Assembly: GCA_000432155.1 (NCBI GenBank)
Contig: FR888485.1
Coordinates: 1 to 47,054, forward strand
DNA length: 47,054 nucleotides
Origin: Eubacterium sp. CAG:274
GTDB taxonomy: Bacteria > Bacillota > Clostridia > Lachnospirales > CAG-274
Direction of reading: 5' to 3'
Shown: piece after piece, positions 32,872-42,333 of the stretch
Position numbering within the stretch: the stretch's first letter is position 1
How the letters are laid out: the number at the start of each line of letters is the position of its first letter
Notes under the pieces: generated by a model
The model's database searches: none
What the model was told of the DNA's origin: nothing
Seen by the model: the letters and a program-made list of their open reading frames with translations, nothing else
Program-made: the position numbers and the translations under genes

Positions 32872-33297
32872 ATGGAAAATAACAGAATAGGCAAATTGAC
32901 GGCTGTAATACATAGAAAATCTCAATCTTTTTACACTAAAGAATTAAAAATCTACAATATTACATCGTCAGAATATCCAGTTATATTTAAACTAAGTTGT
33001 GGCGATGGTATAACTCAAGATGAAATAGTAAATGACCTTGGTATTGATAAGGGTGCAGTAGCCAGAATTATAAAATCTCTTATAGATAAGGGATTAATTG
33101 AGAAAAATAAAGATGAAGTAGATAAAAGGTGTAACAGAGTTTTTTTAACAGAAAAGGGAAAACAGGCTATTGAACCAATTAAAAAATCTATAGAAAAATG
33201 GAACGGTATAGTTACGAAAAATATGTCTGATAAAGAGGAAAAAGAGCTTAAAAGACTTTTATTAATGGCTATTGAAAATATAAAGGAGGAAATATGA
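32872..33297 (+). CDS. MarR-family transcriptional regulator
   Basis: The 141-residue protein has a winged helix-turn-helix at about 45-100 (DGITQDEIVNDLGIDKGAVARIIKSL and the wing KDEVDKRCNRVFLTEKG). It presumably binds the palindrome just upstream and is released by a drug-like ligand. AGGAGGG precedes the ATG. Its stop overlaps the MATE gene start (ATGA), so the two proteins are made together, as with MepR/MepA. Confidence 0.92.
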   Translation: MENNRIGKLTAVIHRKSQSFYTKELKIYNITSSEYPVIFKLSCGDGITQDEIVNDLGIDKGAVARIIKSLIDKGLIEKNKDEVDKRCNRVFLTEKGKQAIEPIKKSIEKWNGIVTKNMSDKEEKELKRLLLMAIENIKEEI

Positions 33298-34676
33298 ATA
33301 CAACAGAAGAAAAACAAATAAAAAATCCCTTAGGCTATAAATCAGAAAAGGGATTGCTTTTTCAATTTGCAGTCCCCAGTATTATAGCTATGCTTGTAGG
33401 TTCTCTTTACAATATAGTTGACCAGTTTTTCATTGGTCATAGTGTTGGAGAGTTGGGTAATGCAGCTACAAATATTTCATTCCCCTTGTCTATATCCTGT
33501 GTTGCTATTGCACTTTTGTTTGGCATAGGTGGAGCATCAGCTTTTAATATTTCTATGGGGGCAGGAGAAAAGAAAAAAGCTGTTTACTATTTGGGTAATT
33601 CAGCTGTTATGCTTTTTAGCTGTGGCATTGTTTTATGTGTAATTACATTAATGTTTCTTGAACCTTTATTGCATTTCTTTGGTTCGCCGAATAATGTTTT
33701 AGATTATGCAAAAACTTATACAGGTGTTATTGCCTTTGGTTTTCCATTTCTTATATTGACAACTGGTGGAGGGCATTTAATTCGTGCAGACGGTAGACCA
33801 AAAGTAAGTATGATTTGCAATTTAACTGGTGCAATTATAAATACATTTTTAGATGCTCTTTTTGTTTTTGGACTTAATATGGGAATGAGAGGGGCAGCTC
33901 TTGCAACAATTATAGGTCAGATATTGTCAGCTATAATGGTAATATGGTGTTTAAGCCATTGTAAAACAGTAGTAGTTGGCAAGGAACATTTAAGAGTTAG
34001 TAAAAAGATAATTTCTAGGATAATTTCTCTTGGAACTGCTCCTTTCAGTAATCAGTTGGCTATGATGGTTGTACAAATAGTTATGAATAAGTCATTGAAA
34101 TACTATGGTTCAATTTCTGTTTATGGAGAGGCTGTTCCTATTGCTTGTGCAGGTATTATAACAAAGGTAAATCAGGTGTTTATGTCCTTTGTTATTGGCA
34201 TATCACAAGGACTTCAGCCTATAACCAGTTTCAATTATGGTGCAAAAAAATATAAAAGGGTTAAAACAGCTTATACATTTGCTATAAAATGTGGCTTTGC
34301 ATTGGCTATTGTGGCATTTTTGCTTTTCCAGTTAGTACCTCGCCAGATTATATCTATTTTTGGAAATGGTTCAGAGGAATACTATACATTTGCAATTAAT
34401 TATTTCCATATATTCTTGTTTTTTACTTTTATAAACTTTATGCAACCAATAACTTCAAATTTCTTTACATCAATAGGTAAACCAAAGATAGGTACATTCC
34501 TATCTCTTACAAGACAGATTATTTTCCTTTTGCCTTTGCTTATAGTAATTCCGTTGTTTATAGGTATAGACGGTGTAATGTATTCAGGACCTGTTGCCGA
34601 TTTCTTTGCTGGAGTAATTTGTGTAGTTATGGTAGTGAAAGAATTTAGAAAGGATATTTATTTGGAAAGTAGATAA
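33294..34676 (+). CDS. MATE-family multidrug efflux protein
   Basis: The 460-residue membrane protein has about twelve membrane segments in two MatE halves. PSIIAMLVGSLYNIVDQFFIG near residue 28 and QPITSFNYGAKKYKRVK in the second half are typical of the MepA-like branch. It exports cationic drugs using Na+ or H+. It starts four bases within the marR stop behind AAGGAGGA. Confidence 0.92.
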   Translation: MNTTEEKQIKNPLGYKSEKGLLFQFAVPSIIAMLVGSLYNIVDQFFIGHSVGELGNAATNISFPLSISCVAIALLFGIGGASAFNISMGAGEKKKAVYYLGNSAVMLFSCGIVLCVITLMFLEPLLHFFGSPNNVLDYAKTYTGVIAFGFPFLILTTGGGHLIRADGRPKVSMICNLTGAIINTFLDALFVFGLNMGMRGAALATIIGQILSAIMVIWCLSHCKTVVVGKEHLRVSKKIISRIISLGTAPFSNQLAMMVVQIVMNKSLKYYGSISVYGEAVPIACAGIITKVNQVFMSFVIGISQGLQPITSFNYGAKKYKRVKTAYTFAIKCGFALAIVAFLLFQLVPRQIISIFGNGSEEYYTFAINYFHIFLFFTFINFMQPITSNFFTSIGKPKIGTFLSLTRQIIFLLPLLIVIPLFIGIDGVMYSGPVADFFAGVICVVMVVKEFRKDIYLESR

Positions 34677-34684
34677 GTAAAAAA

Positions 34685-34714
34685 ATAAGGCGTGGATTAA
34701 TTTCCACGCCTTAT
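34685..34714. terminator. Terminator between MATE and clpB genes
   Basis: The perfect 12-bp stem ATAAGGCGTGGA/TCCACGCCTTAT is followed by a T run on the minus strand, so it mainly ends clpB. The plus-strand tail is less T-rich. Confidence 0.8.
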
Positions 34715-34765
34715 CTATTAAGGAGAATTTATTAAAACCAAGACATTTTAGATAGTCCTGACTTC

Positions 34766-37363
34766 TTACTTACTACTTGCAACCAACTTATTGCCGTTAT
34801 AATCTACAACGATTGTAGTATCTGGGGCAAGGTCTTCTGCAATTATCATTCTACCAACAAGTGTTTCAATATGGCTCTGTATAAATCTCTTTAAAGGTCT
34901 TGCACCGTAAACAGGGTCATAACCGCTGTCTATAATGAAGTCCTTAGCACTAGGAGTTACCTCAAGTTTAAGTTGCTTGTCGGCAAGTCTATTTTCGAGA
35001 GAGTGGAGCATAAGGTCAACAATGCTAGTAATTTCAGTTTTAGCTAATGGTTTGTAGAATACAATTTCATCAATTCTGTTAAGGAATTCAGGTCTAAACT
35101 GTGATTTAAGTAAGTTGCTAACCTGTTCTCTGGCTTCTTCGCTAATAGTGTTGTCTGGCTGAATACCGTCAAGTATAAAGCTAGAACCTAAGTTAGAAGT
35201 AAGGATAATAATTGTATTCTTAAAGTCTACAGTTCTACCCTGTGAGTCTGTAATTCTACCGTCATCAAGTACCTGTAAAAGTATATTGAAAACATCTGGG
35301 TGAGCCTTTTCAATTTCATCAAAGAGGACTACTGAATATGGTTTTCTTCTTACAGCCTCTGTAAGCTGACCGCCTTCTTCATAACCTACATATCCTGGAG
35401 GAGCTCCCACAAGACGGCTCACAGAATATTTCTCCATATATTCACTCATATCAATTCTGACAATGTTTCGTTCATCATCAAAAAGTGCCTCAGCAAGGGC
35501 TTTTGCAAGCTCTGTTTTACCTACACCAGTAGGACCTAAGAACAAGAATGAACCTATTGGTCTGTTAGGGTCCTGTATACCAGCTCTTGAACGAATAATG
35601 GCATCAGTAACAGTCTGAACTGCCTCGTCCTGACCAATAACTCTCTTGTGGAGAATTTTATCAAGGTCAAGGAGTTTCTTTCTTTCGCTTTCCATAAGCT
35701 TAGAAACAGGGATACCAGTCCAACGACCAACAATCATAGCGATTTCTTCTTCTGTAACTTTTGTACGAAGAAGCTTGTTGTCCTTGTCTTCGGCTGATTC
35801 ATTGGCATTTTCAAGCTGTGCCTTTAACTTAGGTAATTCTTCATACATAAGTTTACTAGCTTTTGCATAGTCAGAATTTCTCTGAGCAATTTCTATTTGA
35901 TGATTAATGTCATCAATCTTCTGCTTAATTTCAGAAACGCTGTCAATGTCTTTCTTTTCGTTTTCCCATTTAGCTTTTAAAGCATTAAATTCTTCACGAT
36001 GTTCAGAAAGTTCCTTGCGGATTTTTTCAAGTCTTTCCTTAGAAAGCTTGTCGTCTTCTTTTTTAAGTGCCATTTCCTCAATTTGGAGCTGCATAATCTT
36101 ACGATTAATTTCGTCCAATTCAGTTGGCATAGAATTCATTTCTGTCTTTATAGTAGCACAAGCCTCATCAATAAGGTCAATAGCCTTATCTGGAAGAAAT
36201 CTGTCAGTAATATATCTGTCAGAAAGTGTAGCAGCTGCTATAATGGCATTATCTTGAATAGTTACATTGTGGTAAAGTTCGTATCTTTCCTTTAAGCCTC
36301 TTAAAATAGTAATTGTATCCTCAACTGTAGGCTCATTTACCATAACAGGCTGGAAACGCCTTTCAAGGGCTGCATCTTTTTCAATGTACTGTCTGTATTC
36401 ATTAAGTGTTGTAGCACCAATACAATGGAGCTCGCCTCTTGCAAGCATAGGCTTTAACAAGTTGCCGGCGTCCATGGCACCCTGACCTTTACCAGCACCT
36501 ACAATAGTGTGTAACTCATCAATGAACATGATAATCTTGCCGTCTGATTTCTTAATTTCCTGAAGAACGGCTTTTAATCTTTCTTCAAACTCGCCTTGGT
36601 ACTTAGCACCAGCAATTAATGCACCCATATCAAGTGAGAAAATTCTTCTGTCCTTTAAGTTGTCTGGTACATCGCCTTTTACAATTCTCATTGCAAGACC
36701 TTCAACAATAGCTGTTTTACCAACACCAGGTTCACCAATAAGAACAGGGTTGTTTTTAGTTTTTCTTGAAAGTATTCTGATTACATTTCTAATTTCTGTA
36801 TCTCTACCAATAACAGGGTCAAGTTTGCCTTTTTCAGCTTGAGAAACAAGGTCTTGACCGTATTTTGTAAGAGCTTCATAAGTTGATTCTGGTCTGTCTG
36901 TTGTCACTCTAGTATTACCTCTAATCTCTTTCATAGCCTTTAAAAACTCTGGTTTTCTGATATTGTGTTTCTTTAATATTCCACTTACTTTTGTATCAGG
37001 ACTTTCGATAATAGCCTGAATAATGTGTTCTGTACTTACATATTCATCTTTCATAGAAGATGCGATACTTTCAGCCTTTGCAAGAATTGTGTTTACATCA
37101 GCTGAAATATATATTTTTCCTTGTTCTACGCCTGAACCAGTAACGCCAGGGAGAGAAGAAACTGCCTGTTTTACATCAAAAGCAAGCTGATTTACATCAA
37201 CACCCATTTTTCTGAATATTTCTGCACCAATGCCACCGTCTTGAGCAATTACTGCATATAAAAGATGACATTCTTCTATTTGGGTGTTGTTATGCTCTGC
37301 AGCAAGACTTTGGGCAAGCTGTAAAGCCTCTAATGATTTCTGTGTAAATTTCTCTAAATTCAT
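34766..37363 (-). CDS. clpB: ATP-dependent disaggregase ClpB
   Basis: The 865-residue protein starts at ATG 37363 behind GGGGG; the frame extends two codons further to a TTG. It has N-terminal Clp repeats, a first AAA+ domain with GEPGVGKT near residue 208, and a long middle coiled coil (about 400-520) that marks ClpB rather than ClpC. The second AAA+ domain has GPTGVGKTEL near residue 605. It rescues aggregated proteins with DnaK. It is the second gene of an operon with a ribbon-helix-helix protein 11 bases upstream. No CIRCE or CtsR site is seen. Confidence 0.97.
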   Translation of the reverse strand: MNLEKFTQKSLEALQLAQSLAAEHNNTQIEECHLLYAVIAQDGGIGAEIFRKMGVDVNQLAFDVKQAVSSLPGVTGSGVEQGKIYISADVNTILAKAESIASSMKDEYVSTEHIIQAIIESPDTKVSGILKKHNIRKPEFLKAMKEIRGNTRVTTDRPESTYEALTKYGQDLVSQAEKGKLDPVIGRDTEIRNVIRILSRKTKNNPVLIGEPGVGKTAIVEGLAMRIVKGDVPDNLKDRRIFSLDMGALIAGAKYQGEFEERLKAVLQEIKKSDGKIIMFIDELHTIVGAGKGQGAMDAGNLLKPMLARGELHCIGATTLNEYRQYIEKDAALERRFQPVMVNEPTVEDTITILRGLKERYELYHNVTIQDNAIIAAATLSDRYITDRFLPDKAIDLIDEACATIKTEMNSMPTELDEINRKIMQLQIEEMALKKEDDKLSKERLEKIRKELSEHREEFNALKAKWENEKKDIDSVSEIKQKIDDINHQIEIAQRNSDYAKASKLMYEELPKLKAQLENANESAEDKDNKLLRTKVTEEEIAMIVGRWTGIPVSKLMESERKKLLDLDKILHKRVIGQDEAVQTVTDAIIRSRAGIQDPNRPIGSFLFLGPTGVGKTELAKALAEALFDDERNIVRIDMSEYMEKYSVSRLVGAPPGYVGYEEGGQLTEAVRRKPYSVVLFDEIEKAHPDVFNILLQVLDDGRITDSQGRTVDFKNTIIILTSNLGSSFILDGIQPDNTISEEAREQVSNLLKSQFRPEFLNRIDEIVFYKPLAKTEITSIVDLMLHSLENRLADKQLKLEVTPSAKDFIIDSGYDPVYGARPLKRFIQSHIETLVGRMIIAEDLAPDTTIVVDYNGNKLVASSK

Positions 37364-37374
37364 AAACAAACCCC

Positions 37375-38019
37375 CTAAATAATATAGTCTGCTTTTTCAA
37401 GGTTTTTAAGATACATTTTTTCGGCTTTCGTCGAATCATTTGTATCAAAATAAAATTTCATTACACTATCAAAGTTTTCGATATATGCTGTTATTAAACT
37501 ACCAATAGTGTTTTCATCATATTGGTCAGTTGGCAGATATAACTCACGAACATATTTACCCTTGGAAATTGTAAATGATAATTCACAAGGCATTTTTCCG
37601 TCAAGGTATTTAAGTTCTATGGCACTCCATACATTAAGGAACTTATCCAATTCCTCTAAAAGGGTGGAGTTCTGAGTTCGCATTGTCACTCTTAATTCGC
37701 CTTTTTTGTTACTTCCACCTTTGTTAAGAACTACTTGATACTTAACACTAGGGTTATATTTGTATTTAAAAGGGCTTTTAATGTTAAGGGAGGAATCTCC
37801 CGTATTCATTAAAATCTGAAACAGTTCTGTGGAATCAAGGCTCTTTTCTACATAGCCTAAAATATTCCTTATTCTCTGTTCAGGAGTTGTGTATGACACT
37901 CTTTCTGCCAATATCCTATTAATCATACTAGACCTGTTCGTACCATTTTGGTAAGCTAGTCGGTCTATCGCTTCAACAACAGCATCATTGAGGACTATGC
38001 TGTATACACTATTTGCCAT
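37375..38019 (-). CDS. Ribbon-helix-helix domain protein, possible clpB regulator
   Basis: The 214-residue protein has an Arc/CopG-like ribbon-helix-helix at residues 1-45 (SVYSIVLNDAVVEAIDRLA, TNRSSMINRILAERV). An unrecognised domain of about 165 residues follows, with KYQVVLNKGGSNKKGELRVTM and a Tyr/Asp-rich C-terminus. The start is an ATG with GGAGGTGAAGG upstream. Its stop lies 11 bases before clpB, so both are cotranscribed. Inference: it may control its own operon through the short palindrome at the promoter. The C-terminal part could sense a signal or bind ClpB clients. Function is unknown. Confidence 0.75.
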   Translation of the reverse strand: MANSVYSIVLNDAVVEAIDRLAYQNGTNRSSMINRILAERVSYTTPEQRIRNILGYVEKSLDSTELFQILMNTGDSSLNIKSPFKYKYNPSVKYQVVLNKGGSNKKGELRVTMRTQNSTLLEELDKFLNVWSAIELKYLDGKMPCELSFTISKGKYVRELYLPTDQYDENTIGSLITAYIENFDSVMKFYFDTNDSTKAEKMYLKNLEKADYII

Positions 38020-38043
38020 ACCTTCACCTCCGTTTGTAAATAC

Positions 38044-38072
38044 ATTGTACCACCATAAATATAATTTGTCAA
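38044..38072 (-). promoter_or_regulatory. Promoter of the ribbon-helix-helix/clpB operon
   Basis: On the minus strand TTGACA (38067-38072) and TACAAT (38044-38049) are 17 bp apart, a near-perfect housekeeping promoter. A small palindrome TGTATTTACA lies just downstream of the -10 box and could be an operator. Confidence 0.8.
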
Positions 38073-38122
38073 TAGTTTTATATAAATATTTTTACAAAGT
38101 TTGAAAACTTTTTTCATATTAA

Positions 38123-38152
38123 TTGCTTTTAAGGTGGTTAATATGTTATAAT
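38123..38152 (+). promoter_or_regulatory. Promoter of lepA-hemW
   Basis: TTGCTT (38123-38128) and TATAAT (38147-38152) are 18 bp apart, 44 bases before the lepA start. Confidence 0.6.
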
Positions 38153-38195
38153 AGTGGGCAAGTATGTATAGAGAAATTTAGTAAGGAGAATATAT

Positions 38196-40010
38196 ATGAG
38201 TTCTGATAGACAATCGAGAATTAGAAACTTTAGCATTGTAGCCCATATTGACCATGGTAAGTCTACATTAGCTGATAGACTTATACAGCGTTCTGGTCTT
38301 TTGACAGAGAGAGAAATGCAGGCACAGGTTCTTGATAATATGGACCTTGAAAGAGAAAGAGGTATTACAATTAAGGCACAGGCTGTTCGTCTTATTTATA
38401 AGGCAGAAGACGGACAGGAATATACACTTAACTTAATTGATACTCCGGGCCATGTTGACTTTAATTACGAGGTATCAAGAAGTTTGGCTGCTTGTGATGG
38501 TGCTATACTTGTAGTAGATGCTGCTCAGGGTGTAGAGGCACAGACTTTGGCAAATGTTTATCTTGCTTTAGACAATGACCTTGAAGTAGTTCCAGTTATT
38601 AACAAAATTGATTTACCTAGTGCTGACCCAGATAGAGTAAAGGCTGAAATTGAAGATGTTATTGGTCTTGATGCAGAAGATGCACCTCTTATTTCAGCAA
38701 AGGCTGATATTAATATTGACCAGGTATTTAAAAAGATTATTGAAGATATTCCTGCTCCAGAGGGCGATGAAAATGCTCCTTTAAAGGCACTTATTTTCGA
38801 TAGCTTTTATGATAGCTATAAGGGTGTTATAGTATTTATGCGTGTCTTTGACGGTACTGTAAAGAAGGGCGATAGAGTTCGCTTTATGGCAACTAACAAG
38901 GAATTTGATGTTGTTGAAGTTGGTGCTTTTGGTGCAGGTCAGTTTATTCCTACTGAAAAATTACAGGCTGGCGATGTAGGTTACTTAACAGCAAGTATCA
39001 AAAATGTAAGAGATACTCATACTGGTGATACTGTAACTCTTGCAAATAATCCTGTTAAAGAGGCTTTACCTGGTTATAAGAAAGTAAATTCAATGGTTTA
39101 CTGTGGTATATTCCCAGCAGACGGTTCAAGATATCAGGATTTAAGAGATGCTCTTGAAAAATTACAGTTAAATGATGCAGCTCTTAACTTTGAGGCAGAA
39201 ACTTCTGTAGCCTTAGGTTTTGGTTTCCGTTGTGGTTTCTTAGGCTTATTACATTTAGAAATTATTCAGGAAAGATTGGAAAGAGAATATAACCTTGATT
39301 TGGTTACAACTGCTCCATCTGTTATTTATAAGGTTTATTTAACAGACGGTACTCATTTCGACTTATCTAATCCTAGTGATTTACCAGACCCAAGTACAAT
39401 CGTTAAAATGGAAGAACCTATTGTAAAGGCTGAAATCATACTTCCAACAGAGTACATTGGTACAATTATGGAACTTTGCCAGCAAAGACGAGGCGAATAT
39501 TTAGGTATGGAATATATTGAATCTACAAGAGCCGTACTTAATTATAAATTACCATTAAATGAAATTATATACGATTTCTTTGATGTTCTTAAATCTCGTT
39601 CAAGAGGTTACGCAAGTTTTGACTATGAATTAATCGGATATAGAGAAAGTAAACTTGTTAAACTTGATATGCTTGTAAATAGAGAAGTTGTAGATGCCCT
39701 TAGCTTTATTGTTCACGAAGATAGTGCAGCAGAAAAGGGTAGAAAAATGGCTGAAAAGTTAAAGAAAGAAATTCCAAGACACCAGTTTGAAATTCCTATT
39801 CAGGCAGCTATTGGTAATAAGGTAATTGCAAGAGAAACTATTTCAGCATATAGAAAAGATGTACTTGCTAAGTGTTACGGTGGCGATATTTCTCGTAAAA
39901 AGAAACTTCTTGAAAAGCAGAAAGAAGGTAAAAAGAGAATGCGTCAGGTTGGTAGCGTGGAAGTTCCACAGGCAGCATTTATGTCCGTTCTCAAACTTGA
40001 TGATGAATAA
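38196..40010 (+). CDS. lepA: Elongation factor 4 (LepA GTPase)
   Basis: The 604-residue GTPase has AHIDHGKSTLADRL, DTPGHVDF and NKIDLP as the G1, G3 and G4 motifs, and the LepA-specific C-terminal domain (YGGDISRKKKLLEKQKEGKKRMR). It acts on the ribosome during initiation and under ionic stress. AAGGAGA precedes the ATG. It overlaps hemW slightly, as is common in Firmicutes. Confidence 0.97.
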   Translation: MSSDRQSRIRNFSIVAHIDHGKSTLADRLIQRSGLLTEREMQAQVLDNMDLERERGITIKAQAVRLIYKAEDGQEYTLNLIDTPGHVDFNYEVSRSLAACDGAILVVDAAQGVEAQTLANVYLALDNDLEVVPVINKIDLPSADPDRVKAEIEDVIGLDAEDAPLISAKADINIDQVFKKIIEDIPAPEGDENAPLKALIFDSFYDSYKGVIVFMRVFDGTVKKGDRVRFMATNKEFDVVEVGAFGAGQFIPTEKLQAGDVGYLTASIKNVRDTHTGDTVTLANNPVKEALPGYKKVNSMVYCGIFPADGSRYQDLRDALEKLQLNDAALNFEAETSVALGFGFRCGFLGLLHLEIIQERLEREYNLDLVTTAPSVIYKVYLTDGTHFDLSNPSDLPDPSTIVKMEEPIVKAEIILPTEYIGTIMELCQQRRGEYLGMEYIESTRAVLNYKLPLNEIIYDFFDVLKSRSRGYASFDYELIGYRESKLVKLDMLVNREVVDALSFIVHEDSAAEKGRKMAEKLKKEIPRHQFEIPIQAAIGNKVIARETISAYRKDVLAKCYGGDISRKKKLLEKQKEGKKRMRQVGSVEVPQAAFMSVLKLDDE

Positions 40011-41097
40011 TAAAATAGCATTATATATACACATACCTTTTTGCGTAAGCAAGTGTAAATACTGTGATTTCCTTAGTTTTCCAAATATGGAATGTAGACA
40101 GGAATATATTGACTCTCTTGTTAGAGAAATAAAGGCTTTTGAAACTGACAATGTTGTTAAAAGTATTTTTATTGGTGGAGGTACACCATCGGTTATTGAA
40201 AGTAGTTTTATAGGGCAGATTTTTACTGCCCTTGAAAAGTTTACTTTTGATAAAAACTGTGAAATTACAATAGAAGCAAACCCCGGCACATTGACAGAAG
40301 AAAAATTAAAGGATTATAAGTCCTTTGGTATTAACAGAATAAGTATTGGTTTACAGGCTTGGCAAAATCATCACTTGAAAAAACTAGGCAGAATTCATAC
40401 TGTTGAGGAGTTTTTACATTCCTATACTATGGCTAGAAAAGCAGGCTTTGACAATATAAATGTGGATTTGATGTTTGACTTGCCAGACCAAACTTTTGAG
40501 GAATGGAAAGAGAGTCTTGAAAATGTATGTGCTTTAGAACCTCAGCATATTTCAGCTTACAGTCTTATTATTGAAGAGGGTACGCCTTTTTACGATATGG
40601 ACTTAAACTTGCCTAATGAAATACAGGATAGGGAAATGTACCATTTTGCACAGGATTTTCTTAATGAAAAAGGTTTTCATCAATATGAGATTTCCAACTT
40701 TGCAAAAGAGGGAAAAGAGTCGGTTCATAATAATGTGTATTGGATAAGGGGAGATTATAAGGGCTTTGGACTTGGTGCATCAAGCCTTGTAAATAACCAT
40801 CGACTTAAAAATACTGAAAATATGAATGACTATATTGTAGGCACTTATGTAGTGGAAAACGAAGAACTTACAAAAGAGGATATTTATTCTGAATTTATGT
40901 TTTTAGGTCTTAGAAGAAATGAGGGTATTAATGTAAAGAGTTTCAAAAAACTTTATGGCGATGACATATATGATATTTACGGAGAAGCAATAAATACCCA
41001 TATTTCAGACGGTCTATTGGAAAAGTGTGGAGATAATATAAGACTTACAAGAAAAGGTTTAGATTTGGCAAATACAGTTTTTGTGGATTTTGTGTAG
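40003..41097 (+). CDS. hemW: Radical SAM heme chaperone HemW
   Basis: The 364-residue product starts at ATG 40003 (or the adjacent 40000), inside the last codons of lepA. The open frame extends much further upstream, but that part overlaps lepA and reads as shadow sequence. The radical SAM motif is CVSKCKYC (C14, C18, C21), preceded by IALYIHIPF. GGGTPS and the C-terminal wHTH-like segment follow. Family members insert heme into respiratory proteins; they resemble HemN, but the lepA neighbour favours HemW. No clear Shine-Dalgarno is present, so translation depends on lepA coupling. It stops with TAG. Confidence 0.92.
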   Translation: MNNKIALYIHIPFCVSKCKYCDFLSFPNMECRQEYIDSLVREIKAFETDNVVKSIFIGGGTPSVIESSFIGQIFTALEKFTFDKNCEITIEANPGTLTEEKLKDYKSFGINRISIGLQAWQNHHLKKLGRIHTVEEFLHSYTMARKAGFDNINVDLMFDLPDQTFEEWKESLENVCALEPQHISAYSLIIEEGTPFYDMDLNLPNEIQDREMYHFAQDFLNEKGFHQYEISNFAKEGKESVHNNVYWIRGDYKGFGLGASSLVNNHRLKNTENMNDYIVGTYVVENEELTKEDIYSEFMFLGLRRNEGINVKSFKKLYGDDIYDIYGEAINTHISDGLLEKCGDNIRLTRKGLDLANTVFVDFV

Positions 41098-41150
41098 TGG
41101 AAATGGCAGTCTTGAAGAATGGGGTTCCTGACCTAAAAACCATTGCTCTG

Positions 41151-41278
41151 AATAAAAATTATGAGCTTGAAGAAAGGCAATTTATGCCTTTCTAAGCTCA
41201 AATTTTTCCTCCACTAGAGTAAAAACTCAAGTTTTGGATTGAAATTTACAACACAAATTTTTAGTTTGTGATACTATT
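41151..41278. repeat. AT-rich hairpin repeat, copy A
   Basis: The segment contains GAGCTTGA...TAAGCTC with an inner GAAAGGC/GCCTTTC stem, then GAGT/ACTC and ACAAAT/AGTTTGT small hairpins. It aligns over about 125 bases with 42029-42158 (ATTGCT-TGAA, AATTATGAG, TTTCTAAG-CTCAA, GAGTTTTG shared in order). Confidence 0.6.
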
Positions 41279-41319
41279 AATGTTGTATTTCCTTAGAAAT
41301 AACATAATTAAGTATGTTA

Positions 41320-41634
41320 TTAGTTGTCGTTTTCCGAAGACTTACTTAACTCAATGACAGTTTCGTGCAAAGTTTTTAAGTCTAATGGAGTGGATACACA
41401 TAGTAGTAGCAAAAAACTTATAGTAAAACAAGATAAAATAATTAATCTTGTTAGGAATACTAATTTTTTGTTAGAACTATTTATGTACTTATCAAATTTA
41501 GCCAACAGTAGTGTTGAAAAAATATAGATAAATAGTGATACTATTAGTAGTACATTCCTTGATTCAAAAACAGGAATTACAACGTTTTTAAAAATTTTAA
41601 AAATATTAATTACTAAATTTATTTTTTTTTTCAT
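41320..41634 (-). CDS. Small membrane protein, unknown
   Basis: The 104-residue protein has a Lys/Asn-rich start, a membrane segment at about 27-45 (NVLLIVSLFIYIFSTLLLA) and a second at about 62-82 (LTRLIILSCFTISFLLLLC), and a polar tail. GAGGAG lies seven bases before the ATG, which supports translation. The region is more AT-rich than its neighbours and it has no partner gene. No family is recognised. Confidence 0.5.
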   Translation of the reverse strand: MKKKINLVINIFKIFKNVVIPVFESRNVLLIVSLFIYIFSTLLLAKFDKYINSSNKKLVFLTRLIILSCFTISFLLLLCVSTPLDLKTLHETVIELSKSSENDN

Positions 41635-41639
41635 TTATA

Positions 41640-42028
41640 CTCCTCGTATTTATTAATATAATTTTTTAGAGAGATAAATTTTAAAAATAATTAATAATGT
41701 GATTGAAAATACTAATGAGTTTTTTAACAACTCATTACATGAAAACTAGAAATATAATTAAATTAGAAATTTTTTTCAAATTAAAAAATTCAAGTGGACT
41801 TAGCATTTTTTAGAGTTGGAATAATTATTTTTAAATTTATCTTTCACCCCTTAAGTATCAAATGTCCCCCTCTATTTGAGTTTTGGGTGTACTAAAATGA
41901 AGGAATTTTTTGAAATTTTTAGATTTTGTTGACAAAAATGAATGAAATAGCAATAATAAAGAAGAATGTATATATGTTCCGAGTAAAAATAAGAAAAAGA
42001 AATTAGTGTGAGATTGTCGATAAAACAG
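41640..42028. other. AT-rich intergenic stretch
   Basis: No frame longer than a few tens of codons with a ribosome binding site is seen. A plus-strand TTGACA lies at 41930-41935, with AATAAT about 17 bp further; it may be a promoter for the short genes downstream. Confidence 0.4.
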
Positions 42029-42158
42029 ATTGCTTTGAAAAATTATGAGATTAAGGAAAGATAGTTTGAGCTTTTCTAAGGCTCAATTTTTTATTCACTT
42101 GGGCAAAGCTCGAGTTTTGAATAGAAGTTTGTTAGAAATTTTAGTTTTTCGATGTTCT
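42029..42158. repeat. AT-rich hairpin repeat, copy B
   Basis: This is a diverged relative of 41151-41278. It shares GATTGCTTTGAA, AATTATGAGATTAAGGAAAG, CTTTTCTAAG-GCTCAA and GAGTTTTGAAT with matching order and spacing. GAGATTAAGGAAAG can pair partly with CTTTTCTAAGGCTC. Confidence 0.6.
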
Positions 42159-42162
42159 GAAA

Positions 42163-42188
42163 AGGCAGTCTTAGGGCTGTCATTTTTT
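42163..42188 (+). terminator. Weak terminator upstream of the ATP-grasp stub
   Basis: GGCAG/CTGTC forms a short stem with an eight-base loop, followed by six T. Confidence 0.5.
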
Positions 42189-42216
42189 ATATATTTTTAA
42201 AAGAGAAGGGATTTTT

Positions 42217-42333
42217 ATGAAAATTTTTGTGCAGTGCGATAAAAATGGATTGCCATTAAATTATGATTGTTTTAATGCTTATGCAGGCTTTAAAGAAATG
42301 GGATTTGAAATTATATTTTTAAGACAGGCTTAA
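42217..42333 (+). pseudogene. N-terminal stub of an ATP-grasp protein
   Basis: An ATG behind AGAAGGGA opens a 38-residue frame starting MKIFVQCDKNGLPLNYDCF and ending in TAA next to a terminator. The start resembles the N-terminus of DUF4343-type ATP-grasp proteins, which are several hundred residues long, so this looks like a truncated remnant. The rest of the gene is absent; a terminator follows immediately. A genuine micropeptide is the alternative. Confidence 0.45.

Noticed and set aside
34766..38072. CIRCE or CtsR operator before clpB
   Set aside because: Neither the CIRCE inverted repeat nor a GGTCAAANANNGGTCAAA-type heptad repeat is present in the promoter region.
39826..40002. Long N-terminal extension of HemW upstream of 40003
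   Set aside because: The extra 59 codons overlap lepA in another frame, have no family similarity, and no ribosome binding site precedes them.
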